Source: Ptychodera flava (Eukaryota; Hemichordata; Enteropneusta; Ptychoderidae). From it: DNA of 64,000 bases. The position numbers and the translations under genes were made by a program. Within the stretch, counting starts at the first letter, position 1, and the number at the start of each line of letters is the position of its first letter. Shown here one piece after another: positions 1-10,212 of this stretch. A model generated the notes under the pieces. The model did no database searches. It was not told where the DNA came from and saw only the letters and a list, made by a program, of their open reading frames with translations. The stretch is from positions 34,999,326 to 35,063,325 of the forward strand of contig NC_091931.1 of NCBI RefSeq assembly GCF_041260155.1, read 5' to 3'.

Positions 1-275
1 TTTTTCGGCGCGCCCTTCGGTGCGTAACTTTAATATCAGTCATATTTTTCAGCACGCCTAACTTTAACATATCAAGCATACATACATCAGAGATATCTGT
101 ATGTTCAATATTTTTCAGCGTGCTCTTCAAGCTCATTACTTTATATATCATACATCTTTCAGCATGCCCTTCAGGTGCATGACTTTAATATACAAGGCAT
201 ATATATCAGAGATATCAGGATGTTTCATATTTTTTGGCGCGCCCTTCAGGCGCCATACTTTCAGAGATATCTTGA
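1..275. repeat. Degenerate tandem repeat at left edge
   Basis: About five imperfect copies of a unit of roughly 45-75 bases follow each other. Each has a GCGCGCCCTTCAGG-like core followed by ACTTTAATAT and, in several copies, ATCAGAGATATC. The array runs off the left end of the window, so its full extent is unknown. No coding potential is evident. Confidence 0.6.
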
Positions 276-1685
276 TGTTTGCTAAGTGAAAGTGTACCAT
301 TATGAAATCTGCATTTCATATGAAAAGGATGACAAATTCCTGATACTTTTCTGTTCTCTCTGTGAGAATTCAGTATGAGAAGCAACATGCACAAATATTT
401 CACAATATATATTTGATACAGTGACTTATTTTAGAGATAGAACCAGATATGAACTGAATGGCCTCGCGTGCACATTTTGTAAAGTACTTCTTGGGTGAAC
501 TGTGCCTATGACAAAGATAAAATAATGATGGCGTAAATAAAACATACATACAGACATACATACATACAGATGACGGACGCCGTGTCATACTATAAGCACA
601 CATTGGTATACCAAATGTATGCCAAAAAAAATAAATAAAAGCAAAATCAGCTTATAAACATTGGAAAATTTACAGAATTAAAACTTTTACAAATCATTTA
701 CATTACATTGTTTTTATTCCCGAAATTAATCCAATCTATCTAAATTTGACATTATCCCCACTGTATTGCCCAATGAAAAAAAAGAAAAGAAACCATTTGA
801 AAAATTATGATCCAACAATATCTGTCGATGCAAGTGCAAATGGCTGAGCAGGCTCTTGACTGGCAGAGGTCGCGTTTGCGTATAATTTCTGCATATTTCA
901 CATAAAATTGCCATGTAGAACGAGTTGACCTACTTCACAGTATCTCAATGCGCCCAAAAACGATACAATCATCTGTGCCGCGCCGTGTAGCAGCAAAATG
1001 AGTTCGTGACCTTTGAAGTACGCGTTTCAAAAAATAAATACCCATGGGAACCTGCTCACCACGCCACGCAACTCATGTACAGCTGACTATGGTGCACTTG
1101 TCAGGCGATGGTCGATGATTCTGGTTATTGCCTATATTGTCAAGTTCAATGCCTAATTTACGGAAACACGAACTCTGTCTAGTGTATTCGAAGCTCTGCG
1201 TACAGGTTGTGCAGACGGCCTCTACCACGTGGTGTCCTGTGGACAGTGTGGTACAAGCCGTCGGCCTACCACCGTACCGCCGGGAAACGCAGACCTATTG
1301 TACGCAGGAGCTAGCCTACTGCTGCTGATTTAACATCAATGCCAACATGGAAATCTCATGAAAAATTTGTCATTGTTGGTCATGTCGCTAATACAATCTT
1401 GAAAAGCAGACTGTCAATACGTCGCCATAATATTATGCTGATCTCAGCGGAACCATGCCGGAATATAAATTCGCTGACACACACACAAGATTGAAAAGTG
1501 TCACTCTACATCTCATTCTCAGAGAAAAATGCATTGATCAAATATTATGACGCTTACCTTCGATAATCTAGCTTTTGGTTCGCTATGTCCAGAGTAACCC
1601 ACACGATTCTTAAAGTCAAACGTCGACACGACGACATCAACAGTCAAAACTCAAGATTAGCGATCAGCGCGGCCGAGTGACTGAA
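276..1685. other. No supported gene
   Basis: AT-rich sequence with a short (CATA)n run near 541-567. I see no exon with splice sites and recognisable protein, and no clear repeat boundaries apart from the start of the LINE target-site duplication at the right end. Confidence 0.5.
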
Positions 1686-2139
1686 TTCAGAAATCACTTT
1701 TTTTTTTTTTTTTTTTTTTAAAAGGATAAATTTATTTCAACATAGTCACAAATAAAACAAATCTACATAACTGTGAATGCGTTAAAATTACAATGCGTCT
1801 TGTGTGAAAAAACAAGTAATTATCTGTTTGATTACAAAGATCATCATATGAATGCATTCAGGATGCATTCTTCTCCTTCCAGTCTTACAAGGCTTGAAAA
1901 CTTTGTGATAAAATCCTCAGTTTTGTTCATCATCTTATAAATGAAATACAATGTATTCATCCATGAGGAGAGATGACATTTCAATTGCATGACATAGGAT
2001 TGAAGGGAAACTTTAATCCCATCAAGAGTAACCGAATTTCGAATATTCCAAACTGTATATTTTACAAAGGAAGTAATACAGTAAATAATGTCAGATGTTG
2101 CATTATTATCATTTTCGATTCCTGCAATTGCTAATCTTT

Positions 2140-3352
2140 TTATATTGATATTATTATCAAAGTTGTGGTTTCTGACAAAGAAAGAAATACATTTCTGCCA
2201 GATTTCTTTAACATATTTACACTCAAATAAGATGTGTTCAAGTGTTTCTTCTTGGCCACAAATATGGCATTCCCATCACTTAAATTGAAAGTTTTGGCCA
2301 AGCTTCCTGTGACTAGGCCTCGATGGAAAATCTTCCAATTTAAATCATTTACTGAATTGCTGACAATTTCTGTTGAATTAAGACGGCTGAACAGAGTAGC
2401 TTTGTAACTGTCAGTAAGACTTAGATTCTCAGCCCATTTTTGACCAATCTGACCTCTGACTGCATGCCATTTCTTATCAACTAATTTCCAATAAAGTGAC
2501 TTGGTTTTGACCTCACTTTTTGTCAGACCATAATTCTCTAAGTCTAAGATATCATAGTTTTCTTCATTTTGGATGTTTGAAGAAATGATTTGTTTCCAGG
2601 AATCAAATAGCATTGAGGAGTGTTTCATACTCTGTTTTGATTTCCTCTTGCACATGTCTATTTGTACCTCCTCTAATTTTTGCAATTATTTCCCATTGTT
2701 GAAGCCAGTCATTTCTGTCATCATTCCAGATGTCCTTAAGCCTTAAAATTTCACTCTTTGACCATTTGTCATAAAAGAGGACACTTCCTTCATTCTTAAT
2801 ATTGTCGTTATACCACAGAACTTCTCTAAGAAGATTCTGTTTTGATGTTGGCAGATTCACTCTTGTAAGTCTAAGTGACTTCCAGGTATTTAACATATCC
2901 CCATACACCATTGGGGTTCGTTTGTTGTTGACTTTGAAATTGAGATGGAGGTAGTGATAATCACTATTAAGTTTATTGTCATAACTCGCTATGAAATATT
3001 TTGATAAGCTGGCCCATTTAGGGGTCCCCTTATCTGGATTTTTCTCAAATAGTTTCATAAGCCACTTTAATTGGAGTGCATTAATTTTTTCTTCAATGTC
3101 GACAACTTTTTTGCCACAGTCATCATATCTTTGAATGAAAATACCCCTTTTTATAACTTCTCGTTTACCTCTCCAAATAAATTTCCATAATTTACTATTT
3201 GCTTCATTAATAATTTCCTTAGGTACGTGATCAAATGATGCCAGGTACCATAATTTTGATGCAGCCAGCATATTAGCTACTATTGCTCTGCCTTTAAACG
3301 ACAGATTTCTAGTATTCCAGATCTTAAGGCAATTCGTAAATTTTTCCATCAC
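2140..3352 (-). pseudogene. LINE pol remnant, C-terminal part
   Basis: This is the main surviving coding part of the LINE. Two overlapping open frames (2603-3352 and 2140-2685) must be joined by a frameshift to give the continuous end of a reverse-transcriptase polyprotein. A second frameshift is needed to read the terminal CCHC zinc knuckle near 2215-2290. The catalytic reverse-transcriptase core and any endonuclease domain are missing through 5' truncation. It is not an active gene. Confidence 0.8.
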
Positions 3353-3368
3353 TGTTTTCCAGTTTTTT

Positions 3369-3404
3369 GCTCACGTGTGAACACGTGAGCATATGTCGCG
3401 GCGA

Positions 3405-3447
<43 letters not shown>

Positions 3448-6000
3448 TGGTCCATTTTCTCAAAAACGGCTGAACGTATTTCAGTCAAATTTGGTAGACA
3501 TCTTCAGAATTCAAATGGCTAGAACTGAAAAGGTTTTGGTGGGCGTGGCTTGGATATTAATGAAGTTATGAAAGTTTTAATTTTTCTGTTACGCCGCGTA
3601 TGACAAGTGAAAACAATCGACTGTTGTGAGGGCGCTGTGAAATGTGCTTGTCCAGGTTGGCTACAGCTGGATAGCTCTGGTTTCAACCACGGTCCCTCCG
3701 TGTTTCAACCTCGTATTGAACATTAAAAATATGATATTTTATTACTCATTCAACTCACTATTCAAGATAAAATATCGTTTAGCAAATTAGCTTTATCCTT
3801 GGTAATTGATTGTTTCCCTCGCTGCTCGATCGCCAGAAATGAGTACATACGTTCTCTACCTAGCCTCATGGCATGGAAGTGCTGATGAATAATAACTTTG
3901 GGTCAAAGGTATTGAAGTGTCCAATCAGGTTCGTGCACAGAGTCCAAGGCCATGACCTACTTCATGTACTTCTGCACTGTTTTGATTTTGCTTCGCCAAG
4001 AAACGTGTTCGTCATTGTCCATAGAAGTATGTTTGCTCTCCTTTGAGGTTGTTTGTGAAACAAATTCCGGGATAGGCCTTGGAATGCATACGATCGGCAT
4101 CGCGGCAGTGCATGTAGCTAGCCCTACGAGTATGACGAGAGTGTCCGGCTTTGGCTACGCCGCCTCCCACCTCCGGTAGGCGGCGTAGCCAAAGCCGGAC
4201 ACTGTCGCCATACTCGTAGGGCTATGCATGTAGCGTACCATGTTTGTGTAACTGCCGAGCTCAACATGCATTCACGGTTGATACTCGTGTACAATCATGA
4301 TGTGTTCAATTCTGATGAAGATTCATAAGTCTTACTTTTGCAGTGTTTTTTTTCCGTACGATAATCCCGACAATACTGTTACTGTTAGACGAGGTGGCCA
4401 TTTTATGATAAGTTTCAATACTGCACAGCTACATAGCGTCACTATCGTGTGATCGAGGTACAGCGTTGTTGAACGGGATACAGAAACTCTGCAGAGGGAG
4501 AAACGATCGTTGACATGAACAGTCAATGTACTTCAGCACGTAGTCCGCAGATAGCGGATCGAGAAAATAAACGTGTCCCAGTAAATAACGGAATATTTAT
4601 GTACATTAACTCGATATTAATCAAATTTCCAGCTCATCGCAAAAAAATGTATTGCAAAGATTAATTTGTCACTGACAAATACTGCACTGTATGGAAAAAA
4701 CAGTCTGTAGAATAGTTCAACTTCAAGTGGTATTACCCGAGACAAACACTTGTGTTGTCAATTTTGATTTCATTTCATAAACTTCATACTTCATCGAGTA
4801 TCGTGTATTTCAGCCTTTGTGAAGCCATTTTATTGATATTTTCAATTTTTGTCTTGGCTTTGTTGTGGAACATGTTGAATCGTCTACGTGGACATGTAGG
4901 CAAAAGTGTGACAGGGTCGAAGTGACTTGGGTATCTGGGGCCGACCAAAACCAGTGTGAATTACTGGGGTCAAAGCGGACAGCGGCCGGGATGACGTGTT
5001 CCCCAAGCGAGCTACCTTCAGAAGTCTGTTTCATCGCAAAAAACGTCAACTTTTAAAACCCGTCATTTATTTACTGATGTTATTCTCAGCATCACAAACA
5101 TATACGCCTCTGCTATGTATCACAGCAAATAGTTATATTTGAGCGCCCCGTAAATGAGATTCTCGTTTTTTTGCGAACCCGGAAGTGTGTCTTGCTCAAT
5201 GCATTTCCTACCCATAGCGAGGGAAACTGCCCGCGTTCCCATGCTCCCATGCACCCTTTTTCAATGCCAGTGCAACGCCATCTTTGCAAAATTTGTGGTG
5301 GTATGCTCGTGTGATGGAAAACCTCTCTTATTCTAACAATGACGTAGTTGACTTTGGACTTCGATTTCGTAAATGTGATGTCCATGCAGTGAGTTTGGGT
5401 TGGCGCGCTTATAATGCAATCTTCGCCCGCCTGCGGTCCGATATCCCGCATTTATTAGCGATATTTATCTGTTTTGACTTGACCAAAGTTGGCAAAACTT
5501 GCTATGTACATTAAAGATACTATGATACAAGATTATTGAAAGTCATTTGACATTTTTTTCAGCCAATTCCCAATATGCATATTTAATGAACCTTCCAAAT
5601 TAGGGATATATACTGGCATTTACTTGATAAAATTTGGCGAAACATGCTGTGTACATTGATCATTATACCAGGTTATAACAGTATTGAAAGTCATTTTGCA
5701 TTTTCATGTCAGCTAATTCATAATTTGCATAAATAGCTAACAAGCTTTCACGGTTTGGCATATAGAGCTTGAAGGACTTGACCAAAGGTAATTACACATG
5801 CTATATTGTGATACAATGACAGTACTCAAAGAAATTAATTATTTTTATTTCAGCTAATTACATATTTGAATACTTAATGACCTTTAGAATTGATCTGTGG
5901 TGAAATTCATTGTGTTGATCATAACACTTTAAATGTAGCAAAGCATGTAGCAAAGGTTCAAACTTGCACATAAATGCAATATATAATGAAACACGTGAGC
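3369..6000 (-). mobile_element. Pearl/HINE-like (Helentron-type) element inserted in the LINE
   Basis: The low-coordinate end is a perfect hairpin (3369-3390: GCTCACGTGT, GA, ACACGTGAGC) followed by a (TCTG)n microsatellite at 3407-3447. The other end (5991-6000) is ACACGTGAGC, matching one hairpin arm. Between 5470 and 5940 there are three diverged copies of a unit of about 150 bases, marked by CAGCCAATT or CAGCTAATT at 5560, 5710 and 5851. Sub-terminal inverted repeats, a tandem-repeat core, a tetranucleotide microsatellite and a terminal hairpin are the features described for pearl/DINE-type elements related to Helentrons. LINE coding sequence stops at one edge and resumes at the other, so this element inserted later. 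No protein was recognised inside. The family assignment is inference. Confidence 0.65.
4119..4224. repeat. Long near-perfect hairpin
   Basis: Arms of about 49 bases (4119-4167 and 4176-4224) start TAGCCCTACGAGTATG and share a GTGTCCGGCTTTGGCTACG core, separated by about eight bases. Only a few mismatches are visible. It sits within the larger inserted element and could be a separate small foldback insertion. Confidence 0.75.
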
Positions 6001-6189
6001 ATTTTCAGTTCATATCTGGTCTCTAGATGTGTTACTGTTTCCAAACCCAACTCCCAAGATCTATAAAACCTTGTTTGAAAAATCGATCCCTTCCACTGAA
6101 TCAGTGCGGTTTTTAAAACTCCCAACCCATAAACCTTTGGATTTCTTTTTGTTCAGCTTTGCACCTGTTGCTTTTTCAGAAATCACTTT

Positions 6190-6465
6190 GTGTAAAATGT
6201 TTTAGTATAGCGCCCTCAAACATACTTATTTAGCCTCTCATAGACTTATACAGGCCACAAATTTTCTTTTACTCATAACTTGATAAATTCGCAAAGCACA
6301 ACCACCAAAAACTAATCAGTTCTTGCAAATTTGAAGAACAAATTGTGTGCGAAATGTGATCGGAATCTGCCAAGCCGTTTTTGAGATATCGTGCTAACAG
6401 ACAGACACACACACACACAGAAACGCCTAAACCATAACCTCGCTGCGCGCATGCGCACGCGAGGT
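6190..6465 (+). mobile_element. 3' end of a third hairpin-terminated element
   Basis: A GC-rich hairpin at 6437-6465 (arms beginning ACCTCGC and ending GCGAGGT) is preceded by an ACAG/AC microsatellite at about 6393-6420. Before that lies the phrase GCCGTTTTTGAGATATCG, related to AAAACGGCTGAACG at 3463 next to the other microsatellite. The arrangement matches the terminus of the neighbouring pearl-like elements. The left end was not found. Confidence 0.45.
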
Positions 6466-6645
6466 AAAAATGACAAGATATCTTTCCTTCTCATTGATGC
6501 AATTATTTTCCTTTGTTTCATAGGTTTTCTGTAGAAAGATGCTTTTTTATGAACAAAATAACAGTTAAAAAAGGCAGTTTTTGTCATTATTAGCTGTGCT
6601 TTTATGGTTTCAATGTTACACAAGACAAGTCATCGTTGATGACAC

Positions 6646-7922
6646 AGTCCCCACTTGTTAATATGTACTTTGATTACAGGTCCTCAGAGAGGATAGAGTT
6701 CTCTTCATTAGGTCTGTGATAAAAATACTTTTGAATAAATTCGCTTGATACATGTCTGAGTTGTAGTTCAGGACATGAAAAAATCGTAATAAAATGGCCA
6801 CATGGTGGCCATATTGGATCGTATCACAAAACAAATCAATGTGCATATGTATGACTTAGGTCAATGTCCTTGTACCAACTTTGATTAAAATCGGTTGAGA
6901 TATGCCTGAGTTATGGCTTTGTACATGAAAAAATCATAACAAAATGGCCGCACAGCAGCCATATTGAATCGTATCACAAAACAAATTAATGTGCATATGT
7001 ATGTATGACATTGGTCAATCTCCTTTTACCAATTTTGAATAAAATCGCTTGATACATGTCTGAGTTATGGTTCTGGACATGAAAAAAGTAATAAAATGGC
7101 CACACGGCGGCCATATTGGATCGTATTACAAAACAAATCAATGTGCATGTGTATGACATAGGTCAATGTCCTTGTACCAACTTTGAATAAAATCGGTTGA
7201 GATATGCCTGAGTTATGGCTCTGTACATGAAAAAATCGTAACAAAATGGCCGCACAGCGGCCATATTGGATTGTATCACAAAACAAATTGATGTGCATAG
7301 CTATGACATTGATCAATGTCCTTGTACCAACTTTGAATAAAATCTGTTGAAACATGCCTGAGTAATGGCTCTGTACATGAAAAAATCGTAATAAAATGGC
7401 CGCCTGGCAGCCATATTTGATCGTATCACAAAACAAATTGATGTGCATATGTATGACATAGGTAAATGTCCTTATACCAACTTTGAATAAAATCGGTTGA
7501 GATATGCCTGAGTTATGGCTCTGTACATGAAAAAATCGTAACAAAATGGCCGCACAGCGGCCATATTGGATTGCATCACCAAAAAAATTGAAGTGCATAT
7601 CTATGACATTGGTCAATGTCCTTGTATCAACTTTGAATAAAATCAGTTGAAACATGCCTGAGTTATTGCTCTGTACATGAAAAAATCGTAATAAAATGGC
7701 CGCCTGGCAGCCATATTGGATCGTATCACGAAACAAATCGACGTGCATCTGTATGACATATGAAGTAATCCTTGTACCAAGTTTGAATGAAATCGCTACA
7801 GGCATCTCTGAGATATCTGCGTGAACGGACGGACGCACGGACGGACGGACGGACGCACACACGGACGCACGCACGGACATGACCAAACCTATAAGTCCCC
7901 CCGGACGGTGTCCGTGGGGACT
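6646..7922 (+). mobile_element. Pearl/HINE-like element with 150-bp tandem repeats
   Basis: The left end carries AGTCCCCAC (6646-6654). The right end is a hairpin at 7894-7922 whose last bases are the reverse complement, GTGGGGACT. Between them are seven copies of a unit marked by AAAATGGCC at 6791, 6941, 7093, 7243, 7393, 7543 and 7693, a period of 150 (once 152). Alternate copies resemble each other more closely (CGCCTGGCAG versus CGCACAGCGG), giving a 300-base higher-order period. An (ACGG)n tract at 7824-7880 precedes the hairpin. The design matches pearl/DINE elements of marine invertebrates. No protein is encoded. Confidence 0.75.
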
Positions 7923-8284
7923 AAAAAGGTCCTCTCAGACACTGTACACATCAGATTTGGCTAAAAAAGCTCTCTATGGCTGCTCAGTAGATTTAATTGG
8001 ATGGTTGGCAAGTCTTAACACCCATCAAAGTTTTTGATTCACTGCTTTTTCCTCTTTGATATTAATGATTGACATCCATTTCTGTACAACAGTTCAGGAC
8101 ATCTGGTTAAGCAGAGAAAGTGTGAAATACATTCACAGCTCATTCAAAATACAGCTTATTCAAAATGTACTGTATTTAAACTTTAAGATTGACACTTTGA
8201 AATTCCTATCTTACAACTGACATGTCAACAATTTCACTAAAACATAGAATGACTATTTAAAATATAAATATATGTAAAATGTAA

Positions 8285-8287
<3 letters not shown>

Positions 8288-8374
<87 letters not shown>
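8288..8374. repeat. (AT)n microsatellite
   Basis: About 85 bases of alternating A and T with one interruption near 8348. Confidence 0.9.
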
Positions 8375-8403
8375 AACTTTATGTCCATCTTTTGTTTTAC
8401 CTT

Positions 8404-8535
8404 TGTCGCGCCCGGGGGGGTCACCCTGTTTTAGAAATTTGGAATAGGGGGGTCACCCTGTTTTCAAAATTTGGAATAGGGGGGGTCAGCCACTTTTTGA
8501 TGTCGGCAAAAAATAATCCACCGCCCCCCCCCCAG
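8404..8535. repeat. G-rich short tandem repeat
   Basis: A unit of about 38 bases, reading roughly GGGGGGTCACCCTGTTTT then AAATTTGGAATA, is present two to three times, followed by a C-rich run at 8521-8533. G-run/TCACC and C-run/TGACC motifs also occur at the ends of the transposon at 55.5-57.4 kb, so this may be an element terminus. Confidence 0.5.
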
Positions 8536-9725
8536 GCCGAAGAAACTGACCAGTCCCTTATGCTGATAGACAACCATTGCCAAAAGGCAGCAAAACTCCG
8601 CAACGATTTCGAGCTAAACTGACACAGTATTTCATATCCCTGCATCAAATGAAATTGAAAACACAATCCCATCAGTGACATTTGGTAAAATTTTCCCATG
8701 AATCATATCTTAAAATTAAAAAGAAGTGAAACAAAGACGTCTTGTACTTAGCCGATCAACAGCACAGTGTGAACTGTGAAGTGGCATCTGCATTGCCTGC
8801 ACATAAAAGCAACTCAGCATACCTCAGTATCAAATGGTCTGTTTCTTATGAAAACAACAACTGGCAGTGAAAGTTGTAATAGTCACCGGTAAAAACTCTT
8901 CACAGATGAAAGTATAATTGTTTCAAACGAATGAAACTGCAGGTTTTAGAGAAGGAAAACCAATGGGGGATGCGCGGAGTGGGACTATTCTATTTAGGTG
9001 ACGGATTATAAATAAACTGGATAACGTAGGATTTTCCTCACAATACTGTAAAAGGAATTCCAATGTCCCCTTGTTTTACATTTTGTAACATAAGTAATAG
9101 TTTTGCTGCTCTGAAAAGTAATTAAACAAACTCTAACGACCCATTATACTCTTCTAACCTCTCTGTAGTTGAGTTTTACATGTAACACGGATGAACAGCA
9201 CACATGTACATATGTTGGTTTTACTGAGGAATGCTGTTCAGTGGAATGCCAACCCCTGGTCACAAATTAGTTTATGGCTCTAGTATGATACTTATCAGTG
9301 ACTTTGTATACATATTGTGTAGCCCATGGAGCACTCATGCAGCCAGATCAAGTATCAAGTTTGAGGTGAATTACCAAAGTGCTTTGGTAATTACCGATCA
9401 AAGTCTCAATATCATCAGCGAAGTTGCTGGGTAATTAGCAAGTTTGGTGTCCGGATAAGTCGTAAAACCACTGTAACACTGCTGAAAGTGTTACTCTAAA
9501 TGATGAGTATATGGTATGGAATTTCAGATTCTGAAAATTTTATTGTCTCCCACTGAGAAATTTACATTTGGCTTCATTGACTTAATGAGTTAAATAATGA
9601 ATGGGTTCCAGTGTGGAATGTGAGATAGCGTACATATCATAAAGAACAGTACAAGAAAGACAGTTGTTTTATTTATGACATAAAAAGGAGTCTGTTGCAG
9701 ACATTCAATGCAGTATTAGCATGGA
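8536..9725. other. No supported gene
   Basis: I looked here on the minus strand for the missing last exons of the upstream GST-like gene and found none that keep the reading frame. A few AG-bounded open stretches hit stops within a few codons. No repeat with clear ends was seen. Confidence 0.45.
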
Positions 9726-9883
9726 CAGGGATGTAGAAAATTTTGGTTACAGGTGGCCAAAGTAAAAGTATATGCCGTTACAAGTAGTCCTGATTTTTTA
9801 CTAAAACTAAATTTTCACAGCCGGCAAATTTTAGCTGACAGCCGGTTGTTTTTGCCGGCTGCAGGCTATGTTCTACATCCCTG
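9726..9883. mobile_element. Short MITE with 13-bp terminal inverted repeats
   Basis: CAGGGATGTAGAA (9726-9738) is perfectly inverted as TTCTACATCCCTG (9871-9883), giving a 158-bp element. Inside are several CAGCCGG and GCCGGCTG words. CAGGG-type termini are common in hAT elements, but no convincing 8-bp target duplication is visible. Confidence 0.6.
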
Positions 9884-10084
9884 ATAGATACTGGCTTTCA
9901 GTGTGGAAATCTTTTGAAGATATCTAATTAAGTAATAAACATTGAAGAGTTTGCATTCTAACTAACGCTTTGACTACATTAACACAGTACAGCTGACATG
10001 ATGACGTGCAATTTGATGAGTTAGAGACACTGTGAGTGCGTAGCTTTGAGAGTTGACATAAAGACTGGCAGTGTGGAGACTTAC

Positions 10085-10212
10085 TGAGTGTTAAGCTGAC
10101 TGAGATGAGCTGGAATGTTTGCGTTGAGAGAAGCAATGAATGACATCCTTGAGGAATACACAGCTCGAATCACAAAGGCTTTCATGTTTTGTCTCATGAA
10201 CGTTGTGAAATC
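10085..10212 (-). CDS. GST-like gene, alternative exon version b
   Basis: The acceptor follows CTGTTAG and the donor is GTAAGT. It encodes 42 codons plus two bases, starting DFTTFMRQNMKAFVIRAV and containing NIPAHLSQLN. Like version a it starts at phase 0 and ends at phase 2. Splicing a to b would shift the frame and meet a stop (TGA) within six codons, so only one of the two can be used in a transcript. Confidence 0.55.

Larger units (their letters stand above)
1686..6189 (-). mobile_element. 5'-truncated non-LTR retrotransposon (LINE), interrupted
   Basis: A LINE lies on the minus strand with its poly(A) end at 1698-1719 (a run of 22 T on the plus strand) and its truncated 5' end near 6174. 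The 15-mer TTCAGAAATCACTTT occurs at 1686-1700 and again at 6175-6189, fitting a target-site duplication. Decoding the minus strand gives, in order, a KGLWVGSFKNRT-like stretch (6001-6174), then after the insertion WNTRNLSFKGRAIVANML and LWKFIWRGK (2600-3360), then WKIFHRGLVTG and a C-x2-C-x7-H-x4-C zinc knuckle beginning CHICG (about 2200-2330). These are typical of the C-terminal half of a LINE reverse-transcriptase polyprotein. Frameshifts and stops show it is dead. A second element (3369-6000) splits it. The clade was not determined. Confidence 0.85.

Noticed and set aside
5470-7790. Regularly spaced repeats considered as a CRISPR array
   Set aside because: Units of 150 bases repeat over their whole length with no unique spacers, and the genome is eukaryotic.
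7065-7886. 273-codon open frame on the minus strand
   Set aside because: It is the product of a 150-bp tandem repeat whose length is a multiple of three; no domain, no splice context, and it lies inside a transposable element.
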